DNA from: Apilactobacillus micheneri
Lineage (GTDB): Bacteria; Bacillota; Bacilli; Lactobacillales; Lactobacillaceae
Length of the DNA stretch: 64,000 bases
NCBI RefSeq assembly: GCF_002993975.1
Contig: NZ_POSO01000004.1
Location: forward strand, 1 to 64,000
Direction: 5' to 3'
Shown: positions 37,534 to 46,834 of the stretch, piece by piece
Numbering within the stretch: position 1 is the first letter of the stretch
Layout of the letters: each line of letters begins with the position of its first letter
Program-made: the position numbers and the translations under genes
Notes under the pieces: generated by a model
Database searches by the model: none
Told to the model about the DNA's origin: nothing
Seen by the model: the letters and a program-made list of their open reading frames with translations, nothing else

Positions 37534-37680
37534 AAAATTAAGTTACACCTCCAAACCATCAAAAAATGAATTAAATTATATTTTAAGTGTAATTAAATTA
37601 TTTAAGTACTACTATATTTTAAATTTTACTGATAAAAGTGTCAATATATCTACTTTAATAAACATCGATATTAAGCGAAA

Positions 37681-37721
37681 AAATAGAGTTATTTAGCATT
37701 ATAACTAAATAACTCTATTTT
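37681..37721 (-). terminator. recA terminator
   Basis: AAATAGAGTTATTTAG pairs perfectly with CTAAATAACTCTATTT around a 9-base loop, followed on the minus strand by an AT-rich, T-containing stretch. It separates recA from rny. Confidence 0.88.
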
Positions 37722-37727
37722 TATTGA

Positions 37728-38783
37728 TTATTTACTCTCTTTTTGCTTATTATCTTCTGATTTAGTATCATCAGGTTCTTCTTTTGAGTCATCTTCATCC
37801 ATGCCATAAGCAACACGAACTTTTTTATTAATTTCACTCATTTTATCAGGATTATCGACCAAGTATTGCTTAGCATTTTCTCTACCTTGTCCGATACGTT
37901 CATCACCATATGAATACCAAGAACCAGACTTATTAATAATATCTTGATCAACAGCCATGTCTACCAATTCACCGGTTTGAGAAATACCTTTACCATACAT
38001 AATATCAACTTCAACACGTTTAAATGGAGGAGCTACCTTATTTTTAGCAACTTTAATCTTGGTACGATTACCTATAACATCAGTACCATTCTTAATTTGT
38101 TCTGCTCTTCTAATGTCTAATCGAATAGTTGAATAGAATTTTAGAGCACGTCCACCAGGAGTAGTTTCAGGATTACCAAACATAACTCCAACTTTTTCTC
38201 TAATTTGATTAATAAATAGAGCAATAGTTTTAGTCTTATTAATAGATCCAGATAATTTTCTAAGGGCTTGTGACATTAAACGAGCTTGTAGTCCAACATG
38301 GGCATCACCCATTTCACCTTCAATTTCTGCACGTGGTACTAATGCAGCAACAGAATCAACTACTACTATATCAACGGCACCACTAGAAACTAAAGCATCA
38401 CAAATTTGAAGTCCTTGTTCACCAGTATCAGGTTGTGATAATAATAAATCATCAATATTAACACCTAAATTATTAGCATAAACTGGATCTAGAGCGTTTT
38501 CAGCATCAATATATGCTGCAGTCCCACCTTGTTTTTGAACTTCAGCGACTGCTTGTAATGCAAGTGTTGTTTTACCGGAACTTTCTGGGCCATAAATTTC
38601 CACAATTCTTCCACGAGGGAATCCACCCACTCCAAGTGCATTATCTAATGCAAGTGAACCAGTTGGAATTGTTGAAATTCTAGTGTCTCCACGATCTCCC
38701 ATTCTCATAATGGATCCTTTACCGAATTCTTTTTCAATTCGTTTTAAAGCACCATCTAGAGCGGCTTTACGTTCATCAGCCAT
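37728..38783 (-). CDS. recA: recombinase RecA
   Basis: Forms the nucleoprotein filament for homologous recombination, SOS induction and transformation. Walker [10 protein letters not shown] near residue 65, the [18 protein letters not shown] region, L2 loop [15 protein letters not shown] and an acidic C-terminal tail are normal in 351 aa. An SOS box and a sigma-A promoter lie upstream (38833-38883). Confidence 0.98.
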   Translation of the reverse strand: MADERKAALDGALKRIEKEFGKGSIMRMGDRGDTRISTIPTGSLALDNALGVGGFPRGRIVEIYGPESSGKTTLALQAVAEVQKQGGTAAYIDAENALDPVYANNLGVNIDDLLLSQPDTGEQGLQICDALVSSGAVDIVVVDSVAALVPRAEIEGEMGDAHVGLQARLMSQALRKLSGSINKTKTIALFINQIREKVGVMFGNPETTPGGRALKFYSTIRLDIRRAEQIKNGTDVIGNRTKIKVAKNKVAPPFKRVEVDIMYGKGISQTGELVDMAVDQDIINKSGSWYSYGDERIGQGRENAKQYLVDNPDKMSEINKKVRVAYGMDEDDSKEEPDDTKSEDNKQKESK

Positions 38784-38832
38784 TCAATGACCTCCTTAAA
38801 AAATACTTCATTCCTAAATATTCAATATTTAT

Positions 38833-38861
38833 ACTATACTAATCTATACTAAAAAAAGCAA
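38833..38861 (-). promoter_or_regulatory. recA promoter
   Basis: Minus strand TTGCTT (38856-38861), 17-base spacer, TATAGT (38833-38838), about 50 bases before the recA start. Confidence 0.55.
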
Positions 38862-38869
38862 GTAAAAAA

Positions 38870-38883
38870 GGAACAAATGTTCG
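38870..38883. promoter_or_regulatory. LexA (DinR) SOS box of recA
   Basis: GGAACAAATGTTCG fits the Gram-positive SOS box CGAACRNRYGTTYG at all but the first base; the GAAC/GTTC arms are perfect. It lies eight bases upstream of the recA -35 and overlaps nothing but the end of cinA's downstream region. It implies LexA control of recA in response to DNA damage. Confidence 0.72.
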
Positions 38884-38885
38884 CG

Positions 38886-39356
38886 CTATTTATTATACTC
38901 ATCTGCAATCATTTTCAGGGCAGCATTCACAGATTTAACCCTTACATCATTACGATTTCCATCAAAGTGAAACTCTTGAGCATAAGGTAATTGGTCTAAA
39001 AAATCTATTCCTATAAAAACGGTTCCCGCAGGATTATTTTCTAAGGAATCAGGACCTGCTACCCCTGTGAAAGAAACTCCAATGTTAGTATGCATTTTTG
39101 TCTTAGATTGCTTAGCCATCCAAATTGCAGTTTTATCAGACACAACTCCATTTTTATTAATAATATCGTTTGGAATATCTAATAATAACTCTTTGGCAGC
39201 ATTAGAATAAGTAACAAATCCACCAGGAAAAATGGCAGATACTCCTGAAACGTTTCCTAAAATGGATTGAAACATGCCTGCAGTTAAACTTTCAGCGGCT
39301 GTAATCGATATATTATCTTTAATAAGACTTTTAATGATTGAATAATCAATATTCAT
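38886..39356 (-). CDS. CinA C-terminal domain protein (PncC-type nicotinamide mononucleotide deamidase)
   Basis: 156 aa corresponding only to the C-terminal CinA domain, which in PncC enzymes deamidates nicotinamide mononucleotide. The conserved ITAAESLTAGMFQSILG, FPGGFVTYSN and VSFTGVAGPDS..PAGTVFIG are all present. Competence-associated CinA of most relatives is ~400 aa with an N-terminal MoaB-like domain; that part is absent and the 47-base gap to pgsA leaves no remnant. Position between pgsA and recA marks it as the cinA orthologue. A T6-ACGTATT element upstream may be competence controlled. Confidence 0.88.
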   Translation of the reverse strand: MNIDYSIIKSLIKDNISITAAESLTAGMFQSILGNVSGVSAIFPGGFVTYSNAAKELLLDIPNDIINKNGVVSDKTAIWMAKQSKTKMHTNIGVSFTGVAGPDSLENNPAGTVFIGIDFLDQLPYAQEFHFDGNRNDVRVKSVNAALKMIADEYNK

Positions 39357-39380
39357 TATTATTTCGACCTTTCAATATTA

Positions 39381-39393
39381 AATACGTAAAAAA
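39381..39393 (-). promoter_or_regulatory. possible CIN-box-like element before cinA
   Basis: Minus strand TTTTTTACGTATT: T6 tract with TACGTATT, 6 of 8 matches to TACGAATA, about 25 bases before the cinA ATG. Its layout is the same as the element before comGA. Weaker than that one. Confidence 0.35.
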
Positions 39394-39403
39394 CTATACT
39401 TAT

Positions 39404-39985
39404 TTAAAAAGAATCAGAAAATAAATCTTTGCTTCTTACAAAGTATTCAATCCCTGAATAAACTGTAAAGAATAAACAAATATACAGTATAATTGTTCCT
39501 AATCCAATATTAAATGGTAATGTAATGAAATCATTCATTAGTAACAAGATAATTGAAATCATTTGACTTGCAGTCTTAATTTTTCCAGGCCAGGCTGCAG
39601 CAATCACTTCACCATCATTTTCAACGGCTATTAATCTTAGTCCAGTAACTGCTAATTCACGGCATACAATGATTGCAGCTACCCATGAGGGAACTAAACC
39701 ATATGATACCAAAATAATGAAAGCAGACATTACAATCATTTTATCAGCTAATGGATCAGCAAACTTTCCAAAATTTGTAACTAGCTTTTGTCTACGAGCA
39801 ATTTGCCCATCTAAGAAATCAGTGATACATGCTAATGCAAATATAATAGCACCAATAATTCTAACGATAGGAACCGTTGTACCAAATAAAATAGTAGTTC
39901 CTAAATTCAAAGGAAATGCCAATAATAAAATAAAAATGGGAATCATAATAATTCTAATCAATGTTAATTTATTAGGTAAATTCAA
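39404..39985 (-). CDS. pgsA: CDP-diacylglycerol-glycerol-3-phosphate 3-phosphatidyltransferase
   Basis: Makes phosphatidylglycerol phosphate, the committed step to phosphatidylglycerol and cardiolipin, in the membrane. The CDP-alcohol phosphotransferase motif DG(x2)AR(x8)G(x3)D(x3)D is intact in DFLDGQIARRQ...NFGKFADPLADK. 193 aa with about six hydrophobic segments. TTG start (39983-39985), nine bases after GGAG. Lies after rodZ across a short terminator. Confidence 0.94.
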   Translation of the reverse strand: MNLPNKLTLIRIIMIPIFILLLAFPLNLGTTILFGTTVPIVRIIGAIIFALACITDFLDGQIARRQKLVTNFGKFADPLADKMIVMSAFIILVSYGLVPSWVAAIIVCRELAVTGLRLIAVENDGEVIAAAWPGKIKTASQMISIILLLMNDFITLPFNIGLGTIILYICLFFTVYSGIEYFVRSKDLFSDSF

Positions 39986-40016
39986 AATATAATACTCCTT
40001 TTTTGATATTTCAGAT

Positions 40017-40046
40017 TAAAAAAAGGGCTATTAAGCCCCATTTTTT
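40017..40046 (-). terminator. rodZ terminator
   Basis: Minus strand GGGGCTTAATAGCCC: GGGCT pairs with AGCCC around a short loop, followed by T7. It starts right at the rodZ stop codon. Confidence 0.8.
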
Positions 40047-40911
40047 ATTTAAATTTTATATTTAAAACAGTAGTCATAGGCACACTCTTATCAAGATTTA
40101 ACAACTTATTGTTAATTAAAATCTTAGTTGATGGCACATTTCCTAATGACATAGAAACATCTTTAGTTCCACTAGGTAATTTAACAGATTTCTTATTACC
40201 AGATTCTTGTGAACCTGAAAATAGTGACTTACCATTAGTTGAAATAGATGACCAAGCACGATTACTTGCATCTAATGTAATAGTATTTTCCTTACTACCA
40301 CTAACTTCATATTCAGTTGCATTAACCTTTTTAATAGAGGTTTTATTGATATTTTTCTTAGGAGCAGGCTTTTTGTCTTGTTTTTTATTATTATCAGCAT
40401 TTGATGATTCAGATTTTTCAAAAGAACCACTAACTGAAACAGAACTATTGTTACTATTAATATTTGTATCTGCAGATTTATTGGTTTTAGCAACAACTCC
40501 CCAAATAACAAAAATAACAATTAATACAACAATAACAACGCCAACAATTGGAACAAATTTTCTAAAAGAATTAATTTTTTCTTCTTTATTTTGACGCTCA
40601 GATCGTTTTGATAAAGTATCTTCTGATACTTTTTGACTATATTCTTCGGTTTGAGTATCAGGTAAGCTATCATCATGTTCATTGAGCAGTTCCATTCCAT
40701 CGATACCTACAGTATCTGCATACTGTTTAATGAAAGCTCTAACATAAAAATCACCTGGTAGTTCTGAAAAATCTTCATTTTCAATTGCTTCCAAATAGTG
40801 AGCCTGAATTTTGGTAATCTTTTGTACATCTTCTAATGACATACCTTTTGCAACACGTGCATCATGTAGTGATTTACCGATTTCTACTTCTTTATTTTCG
40901 TCTTTTGCCAT
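40045..40911 (-). CDS. rodZ: RodZ-type cell-shape protein
   Basis: Bitopic membrane protein that links the MreB cytoskeleton to the membrane. The N-terminal Xre-type helix-turn-helix domain (about residues 10-85, LHDARVAKGMSLEDVQKITKIQ) is followed by a basic stretch, one membrane helix (FVPIVGVVIVVLIVIFVIWGVV, 128-149), a Ser/Asn/Lys-rich linker and an extracellular beta domain (205-288). 288 aa. Between the M16 genes and pgsA, as ymfM in Bacillus. The open frame on the other strand in the linker region is a shadow. Confidence 0.9.
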   Translation of the reverse strand: MAKDENKEVEIGKSLHDARVAKGMSLEDVQKITKIQAHYLEAIENEDFSELPGDFYVRAFIKQYADTVGIDGMELLNEHDDSLPDTQTEEYSQKVSEDTLSKRSERQNKEEKINSFRKFVPIVGVVIVVLIVIFVIWGVVAKTNKSADTNINSNNSSVSVSGSFEKSESSNADNNKKQDKKPAPKKNINKTSIKKVNATEYEVSGSKENTITLDASNRAWSSISTNGKSLFSGSQESGNKKSVKLPSGTKDVSMSLGNVPSTKILINNKLLNLDKSVPMTTVLNIKFK

Positions 40912-40988
40912 AGAAATTACTCCACTTAAATATATTTTTCATAATTTTAGTATATCACAACATAATGAAAATTTAGGAATTAAAATAA

Positions 40989-42266
40989 TTATTTATTAGA
41001 ATATGGAATAATTATATTAGAAATAATATTATCGCCTAATAACAACTTAGCACCATATTCCTTTAAATCATTGATAGTAATATCATTAATTAGCCTAATT
41101 TCATCATATAAATTTATAAAATTATTATCACTATCCCCTAAATTGTTAGCTGTAGCTTCAATAGAATTCATAATCAAAATGTGTTGACCAATTTCTTCAC
41201 GTTTAATTAACTCTAAATCATCAGTATAATTATCTAAATTATTAATTGCGTTCATCAAAATATCTTTGATGTTATTTATAAATTCTTTTGGATATTCAGT
41301 ATCTCCAGCAATAATGGAAAAATTAAAGTTTCTATTGCAATCAAAATCAAATCCAAAGGAGTCATCAATAATGCCATGATTATACAAATAAGCATAATTA
41401 TCAGAATCCTCAGAAAATAATATTTCTAATAGTAATGAAATTGAAAGCTCATACTTAATATTTTTGCCTAATGCTGAATCTCCCTTAATTCCAACAGCAA
41501 CTTTAGGGTTAAAAACATCCATTTGTCTTCGATTCGAGTTATTAATTTTTTTAGAAGGAACTTGAATTCTTTCAATATCTTTCGCAGGTAAAAAAGTCTT
41601 GTTATCTTGATTTTCTTTAATGATTTTAATTACTTCATCAGGATCAACATTTCCAACAATGTTTAATTGCATATTAGCTGGCTGATAAAAAGTCTTGTGA
41701 GCAGTATATAAATCATCAGCAGTGATTTTATTAATAGACTCTACAGTTCCAGCAATGTCAACATTAAGATGACTATCAGGATACATATTTTGAATTGTAT
41801 TGAAATATAATGCAGCATTAGGATCATTGTTATACATCTTGATTTCTTGAGCGATAATTTCTTTTTCTTTATTAACTTTTTTTTCATTAAAATAAGGAAT
41901 TTGAACAAAATCAAGTAAAGTATTCAAATTTTCATTAACATAGTTAGTACAAGAAAATAAATAACTAGTACGATTAAAGCTAGTAAATGCATTAGAACTA
42001 GCCCCATACTTGGAAAAAACATCCATTGCATCATAGCCGTCTTTATCAAACATTTTATGTTCTAAAAAATGTGCAATTCCAGCCGGCATCTCTTTTTTTT
42101 CATTATCATAACTAATAAAAGTATTATCAATTGAACCATATTTTATAGTTAAAGAAGCATAGGTTTTCTGAAAACCTTTTTTCGGTTCAATAACCACTGT
42201 TAGCCCATTTTCTAATTGTTCTTTATAAACAGTTTCATTATATTGAGGATATTTAAGTTCTATCAT
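40989..42266 (-). CDS. ymfH: M16 family zinc peptidase (YmfH-type)
   Basis: Pitrilysin-family metallopeptidase, 425 aa, probably cytosolic. The inverted zinc motif HFLEHKMF (about residues 66-73) is intact, with a downstream Glu-rich segment (EKEIIAQEIKMY) supplying the third ligand. It pairs with the inactive-type YmfF partner upstream, with a two-base gap; the pair is likely a heterodimer. In Bacillus the ymfF-ymfH pair is linked to modification of elongation factor P; the true substrate here is unknown. Confidence 0.9.
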   Translation of the reverse strand: MIELKYPQYNETVYKEQLENGLTVVIEPKKGFQKTYASLTIKYGSIDNTFISYDNEKKEMPAGIAHFLEHKMFDKDGYDAMDVFSKYGASSNAFTSFNRTSYLFSCTNYVNENLNTLLDFVQIPYFNEKKVNKEKEIIAQEIKMYNNDPNAALYFNTIQNMYPDSHLNVDIAGTVESINKITADDLYTAHKTFYQPANMQLNIVGNVDPDEVIKIIKENQDNKTFLPAKDIERIQVPSKKINNSNRRQMDVFNPKVAVGIKGDSALGKNIKYELSISLLLEILFSEDSDNYAYLYNHGIIDDSFGFDFDCNRNFNFSIIAGDTEYPKEFINNIKDILMNAINNLDNYTDDLELIKREEIGQHILIMNSIEATANNLGDSDNNFINLYDEIRLINDITINDLKEYGAKLLLGDNIISNIIIPYSNK

Positions 42267-42268
42267 TT

Positions 42269-43531
42269 TTATTTATTATCTCCCTTCAATAAAAAAACAG
42301 TTTGTAACTGAACTTTTTTAGCAACATTCGCAATTTGATCAACATTAATTGATTCAATATTTTTACGCCATTTTTCAAAATTCCATTTTTTATTTAATAA
42401 CGAATTAACAAATGATTGTTCTAAACTTTGTCTAGGATTATCCAAAATAGATCTTTTAGCAGTGATCATCTCAGATTTAATACTGTTTAAAATATCAAGA
42501 TTGATCTCTTTGTTTTGAATAGAAACCAATTGTTCATTGATAATGGACTGCACTTTTTCAGCATTATTGGCATCAATTCCGGAGTTCACCATAATGACTC
42601 CATTCAAAGAATTAAACATACTATTTGCATAATATGCCATACTATATTTTTCTCTAACATTTTTAAATAATTTGGATTGAGCACTACCACCAAAAATAGC
42701 ATTAAACAGCAATGCTGCAAAAAAATCATTAGAATCATAATAAATAGGCAAATTATATGCCATATTAAGATTACTTTGTGTAGCATTTGTATTTTCAGTA
42801 ATGTATTCAATTGCATTATCATTATGCTTAAAACAATCTATTTTATAAATTTCATCACGATCAGATAAATTAATTTCATTAATATATGAAATTAACTTAT
42901 CATCATCAAATTTACCTAGCGCAGAAATTCTAATGTTATTATCTTTTATAACATCTTGGTAGTATTTATATTCGTCAGAAGAATTAATTTTATCGTATTG
43001 ATCAACATCCCCAAATAAAAATTTACCTCGATTAATATCATCTTGATAATAAGATTTCTTAAGCTTAATTGATGCATAATATTGTTTATCATCAGCAACT
43101 GAAGAAATATATTTTTGCATATTTGATTTTTGTAAATTAAAGGTATCATTATCAAAAGCATTATTAGATATTAATGGGTGCATCAAAATTGAATTTAAAA
43201 ATTGAATAGCATCTTTTAACAATGATGAAGAATTCCCCGGAATAAATTCAGGATTAGGGATGCTTAAATTTATTCTAATAACCGATAAGTTTCCATATCT
43301 CAATAAATTAGTACCAAAACTAGCCCCATACATTTTAGATAATTGACGAGCAAGTTTTGTTTGTGTTGGATAATCTGCATTGTTAGTTTCAAAAAGTTCT
43401 GCCAATAATGCCCTTTTTTCAAAATTATTGATATTCAAAGGTTCGATTAAATCACAAGTAATTGTGATTGTTTTAAATTTATCATCATGAATAGTATTCA
43501 AACTAACTCCATTTGAAATATATTTTTGCAA
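42269..43531 (-). CDS. ymfF: M16 family protein without zinc motif (YmfF-type)
   Basis: 420 aa, same fold as its neighbour but with no HxxEH motif near the N-terminus (FEKRALLAELFET stands at that place), as is normal for this half of the pair. The C-terminal domain keeps the SRLFKNVREKYSMAYYA-like block (KLFKNVREKYSMAYYANS). TTG start (43529-43531), seven bases after GGAAGG. It is 3 bases after the amino acid ABC transporter operon, so it may be transcribed with it or from an internal promoter. Confidence 0.88.
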   Translation of the reverse strand: MQKYISNGVSLNTIHDDKFKTITITCDLIEPLNINNFEKRALLAELFETNNADYPTQTKLARQLSKMYGASFGTNLLRYGNLSVIRINLSIPNPEFIPGNSSSLLKDAIQFLNSILMHPLISNNAFDNDTFNLQKSNMQKYISSVADDKQYYASIKLKKSYYQDDINRGKFLFGDVDQYDKINSSDEYKYYQDVIKDNNIRISALGKFDDDKLISYINEINLSDRDEIYKIDCFKHNDNAIEYITENTNATQSNLNMAYNLPIYYDSNDFFAALLFNAIFGGSAQSKLFKNVREKYSMAYYANSMFNSLNGVIMVNSGIDANNAEKVQSIINEQLVSIQNKEINLDILNSIKSEMITAKRSILDNPRQSLEQSFVNSLLNKKWNFEKWRKNIESINVDQIANVAKKVQLQTVFLLKGDNK

Positions 43532-43534
43532 TAT

Positions 43535-44407
43535 TTAACCTTCCTTTTGTTGTGATTGTTTTTCTAAGTTTAATAATGGGGATTTATATTTCTCACCAAA
43601 CCATTTATGACAAATTTTTTTCAATTCACCAGTCTTGGCTAGTTCACTAAGACCAGCATTGATTTTATTCTTCATTGTTTTATCGCCCTTACGCAATCCA
43701 ACAGAAAATTCTTCATTGGGGAATTTACCCGTTGATACTTTATACATTGATGGATCAGATTGATGAGCAATATAGTAATTAGCATAGTTACTATCTATTA
43801 ATAAACCATCAATTCTACCATGAGTTAGATCAATAAAAGCATTAGTAAATGAGTTATATAAAATTGGATAATTATTTTTAATTTTATCTTTTAAAACTTT
43901 AGGATTATTATTTATATCATTTAATCCAGAAGATCCACTTTGAGCACCTAATATTTTATTATGCATATCATTGAAATTATTAATATGTGAAGACTTTAAA
44001 GTAACTAGTTCTTGCTCATTGGATAAGTATGGTTTAGTAAATGCAACATTTTTCTTTCTTTCTGGAGTTGCAGAAAATCCATTCCAAATTAAATCAATAG
44101 TTCCATTGCGCAATTCAGTAACATTCATTGACCAATCAATTTGTTGAAAGATTGGTTTAATATCATATTTTTTGAAAACTGCTTTAGCTAAATCAACGTC
44201 AAATCCTGTAATTTGACCATTTTTATTTTCATATCCCATTGGTACAAAGGTCACATCAAGTCCAATTGTAACTTTCTTATCTTTTTTTATTTTACTCCAA
44301 TTATCTTGCGTATTGGCTCTTTGCGTTAAAGACTGACATCCAGTTAGAGTCATCACACATAAAAAAGATAACAGCAATATTAGAATGCTATAAACTTTCT
44401 TGTTCAT
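43535..44407 (-). CDS. amino acid ABC transporter, substrate-binding lipoprotein
   Basis: Extracellular solute-binding protein of the polar amino acid family (SBP family 3), 290 aa. Signal peptide with lipobox LTGC (Cys24), then DVTFVPMGYENKNGQITGFDVDLAKAV, the typical family-3 signature. As a lipoprotein it is a potential substrate of the Lit-like protein at 1968. Last of a permease-ATPase-SBP operon under T-box control. Confidence 0.9.
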   Translation of the reverse strand: MNKKVYSILILLLSFLCVMTLTGCQSLTQRANTQDNWSKIKKDKKVTIGLDVTFVPMGYENKNGQITGFDVDLAKAVFKKYDIKPIFQQIDWSMNVTELRNGTIDLIWNGFSATPERKKNVAFTKPYLSNEQELVTLKSSHINNFNDMHNKILGAQSGSSGLNDINNNPKVLKDKIKNNYPILYNSFTNAFIDLTHGRIDGLLIDSNYANYYIAHQSDPSMYKVSTGKFPNEEFSVGLRKGDKTMKNKINAGLSELAKTGELKKICHKWFGEKYKSPLLNLEKQSQQKEG

Positions 44408-44421
44408 AAGTCATTCACCTC

Positions 44422-45048
44422 TTAAATTGGTTTTACTTCTTTTATTTTGTCAGAAATTTGATTAGCAAATTGGATATCATGAGTTACAACTAACTGTGTA
44501 ATGTTTTTATTTTTTAAGTTCAAAATAATATTTCCAACTTCCTCACTTAATTTGGGATCCAAGGCAGAAGTCGGTTCGTCGTAACAAATAATTTTAGGAT
44601 GCATAGCTAAAGTCCTAACAATTGCTACACGTTGCTTTTGCCCTCCAGATAATTGATATGGATATAATTCTTCCTTACCACTTAAATTTAATTGATCAAT
44701 TAATTTTTGAGCTTCATTTTCTGCTTCTTCTTTTGATTTCTTTAAAACTAATTGAGGAGCTAAAGTTATATTATCAATAACCGTTAAATTAGGAAATAAT
44801 CCATAGTCTTGGAAAACAACTCCTATCAAAGATTCAGAACTATCACTAGGATCAAACTTCTTACCATCAATGTAAAAATCACCTGAATCAAATGATTCTA
44901 ATCCCGTGATACATCTTAATAGTGTAGTTTTACCTGCTCCTGAAGGTCCCACTATTCCAAGAATTTCGTTGCTATCTACAGACAAATTCATGTTTTTAAT
45001 TATTTGTTTATTTTGAAAACTTTTATTTAGATTTTCTATTTGAAACAT
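44422..45048 (-). CDS. amino acid ABC transporter, ATP-binding protein
   Basis: ATPase of a polar amino acid importer, 208 aa (short for the group, which is usually ~240). Walker A GPSGAGKTT, Q-loop VVFQDYGLFP, signature LSGGQKQRVAIVR and Walker B IICYDEPTSALDP with the switch His in VVTHD are intact. Between permease and binding protein genes with gaps of about 12 bases. Confidence 0.93.
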   Translation of the reverse strand: MFQIENLNKSFQNKQIIKNMNLSVDSNEILGIVGPSGAGKTTLLRCITGLESFDSGDFYIDGKKFDPSDSSESLIGVVFQDYGLFPNLTVIDNITLAPQLVLKKSKEEAENEAQKLIDQLNLSGKEELYPYQLSGGQKQRVAIVRTLAMHPKIICYDEPTSALDPKLSEEVGNIILNLKNKNITQLVVTHDIQFANQISDKIKEVKPI

Positions 45049-45060
45049 TAAAATCGCCTC

Positions 45061-45699
45061 CTATTTCCAGTAATTAAAACGTTTTTCTAATTTTCGTAAA
45101 ATTAAAGTTAATAATGCCGTTAAAATCAAATAAAACACTGCTACTAAAATCAATGGTAATAAAGTGACATCTCTCGCAGTAGCGATATTACCGGCTTGCA
45201 ATAAATCACCAATTCCAATTACATATACTAAGGAAGAATCCTTAACTAAATTAATAACTTCATTTCCAATTGATGGTAAAACGATTTTAAAAACTTGTGG
45301 AATAATAATTTTTCGTAGTGTTTGCCAGTTAGATAAACGTAACATTTTGGCACTCTCAAATTGATTTTGAGGGATTGATTGAAAACCACCACGAAATATT
45401 TCAGCAAAATATGCGGCATAATTTAGAGAAAATGCAATTAATGCTGCTTCAAAACGTGGAAAAACAATTCCTATGATGGGTAAACCATAAAAGATAAAAA
45501 TCAATTGCAATAATAGAGGTGTCCCCCTCATTATCCATACATAAAATTCGAAAATAGATTTTATAAAACTTTTACCTGTTAAAGCTAATGAAACTAAAAT
45601 TCCCAATGGAATTGAAATTAATAAAGTTAACCCAAATATTTCTAAAGTTGTTAATACTCCAGAAAATAATGATGGTAGTATTTCAAATATATAATGCAT
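45061..45699 (-). CDS. amino acid ABC transporter, permease
   Basis: Inner-membrane permease of the HisM/GlnP family, 212 aa with five likely helices. The start SLFSGVLTTLEIFGLTLLISIPLGI and the EAA loop EIFRGGFQSIPQNQFESAKML are typical. First gene of the three-gene importer; a T-box leader immediately upstream indicates regulation by a specific uncharged tRNA. Confidence 0.93.
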   Translation of the reverse strand: MHYIFEILPSLFSGVLTTLEIFGLTLLISIPLGILVSLALTGKSFIKSIFEFYVWIMRGTPLLLQLIFIFYGLPIIGIVFPRFEAALIAFSLNYAAYFAEIFRGGFQSIPQNQFESAKMLRLSNWQTLRKIIIPQVFKIVLPSIGNEVINLVKDSSLVYVIGIGDLLQAGNIATARDVTLLPLILVAVFYLILTALLTLILRKLEKRFNYWK

Positions 45700-45723
45700 T
45701 TAATATCGACCTCCTTAAATAAA

Positions 45724-45985
45724 AAAACGTCCTCTTAGTTAATTCACTAAAAGGACGTTCAAACGCGGTTCCACCTAATTTTCTACTTTACTCGCATAAA
45801 GTAGCTTGTTGAGTATAAAACTCAAAAGATAACGGATTAAAACCGGTCTATTCTTAATAACTTCAGAATAACAATTTACAGACGTGAAACGTTAATAATA
45901 ATTGTCTAATTTCACCACAAATAGACTCTCTATAAATTATCATTTAACGTGCTTCTGATCATAATTTTTTTAATTTATAAAAATA
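45724..45985 (-). promoter_or_regulatory. T-box riboswitch of the amino acid ABC transporter
   Basis: Minus strand: candidate promoter TTGATT-17-TATTCT (46009-46014 and 45986-45991), AGAGAGT motif, apical GTGGTGAA loop, base stem GATAATTTAT/GTAAATTGTT, T-box AGGTGGAACCGCG (45764-45776) and a 14-bp terminator stem (ACGTCCTTTTAGT / ACTAAGAGGACGT) followed by T7 at 45721-45760. The specifier is not certain: by distance from the base stem it is TTC (Phe, 45886-45888, followed by A) or CAC (His, 45884-45886, followed by G). Related His T-box transporters are known in lactobacilli. Confidence 0.88.
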
Positions 45986-46021
45986 AGAATAACTTAATTT
46001 AATGATTAAATCAAATTTAAT

Positions 46022-46834
46022 TTATTTTTTATGACTAAATAGATGGGTCAGTTTGCTCCAAAAGCCCTCTTTTTTAGCTGAATTATGAATGTTCATAAGA
46101 GGAACTGTTTCTCCTTCTAATCTTCTTGCAACATTGCGATAGCCCTGTGCAGTTGGATTTTCTGGATCCATAACAATGGATTTACCAATATTAGAAGTAC
46201 TGATAACTTTATCATCATCAAGAATCACACCCAATAAATCGATGCCTAAATGAGTAGTTATTTCATCAATATCCATATAACTATCATCTTGCATCAAAGA
46301 GGTTCTAATTCTGTTTATAATTAATTTAGGTGATTCTTTTAATGGATGTTGTTCTAACAAACCAATAACACGATCAGCATCTCTAACGGCAGATATTTCA
46401 GGAGTTGTTACCACAATTGCTCCATCAGCTCCAGAAACAGCATTAATAAATCCTTGTTCAATTCCTGCAGGGCAATCGATGAACACGTAATCAAAGTCAG
46501 GCTTCAACTCATCAACAATATCTTTAACTTGTTCTTGATTGACAGCATTTTTATCAGTATTTTGTGCAGCCGGTAAAAGATATAACAAATCATCAAATCT
46601 TTTGTCTTTTACTAATGCTTGAACTAATTTAGCTCTTCCATCAGCAACATCAACAATATCGTACATAACTCGATTGTCTAGACCTAAAACAACATCTAAG
46701 TTTCTTAAACCAATATCTAAATCAATTAAACAAACTCTTTTACCCATCATTGCTAAAGCAATTCCAATATTAGCACTAGAGGTAGTTTTACCAACTCCAC
46801 CTTTTCCTGATGTAATTACAATGGCTTTTCCCAT
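46022..46834 (-). CDS. minD: septum site-determining ATPase MinD
   Basis: Membrane-cycling ATPase that places the division septum by recruiting MinC. The deviant Walker A KGGVGKTTSSANIG is at residues 10-23, with DLDIGLRNLDVVLG and FIDCPAGIEQGF; the C-terminal amphipathic membrane-targeting helix EGFWSKLTHLFSHKK is present. 270 aa. Its ATG overlaps the minC stop (TAATG). No minE, consistent with Firmicutes. Confidence 0.95.
   Translation of the reverse strand: MGKAIVITSGKGGVGKTTSSANIGIALAMMGKRVCLIDLDIGLRNLDVVLGLDNRVMYDIVDVADGRAKLVQALVKDKRFDDLLYLLPAAQNTDKNAVNQEQVKDIVDELKPDFDYVFIDCPAGIEQGFINAVSGADGAIVVTTPEISAVRDADRVIGLLEQHPLKESPKLIINRIRTSLMQDDSYMDIDEITTHLGIDLLGVILDDDKVISTSNIGKSIVMDPENPTAQGYRNVARRLEGETVPLMNIHNSAKKEGFWSKLTHLFSHKK

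Noticed and set aside
40109-40594. 161-codon open frame opposite rodZ
   Set aside because: Shadow of the low-complexity Ser/Asn/Lys linker of RodZ; no SD and no family resemblance.
42269-43531. Second M16 protein without HxxEH as a decayed peptidase
   Set aside because: The partner subunit in this two-gene family normally lacks the zinc motif, so this is not decay.
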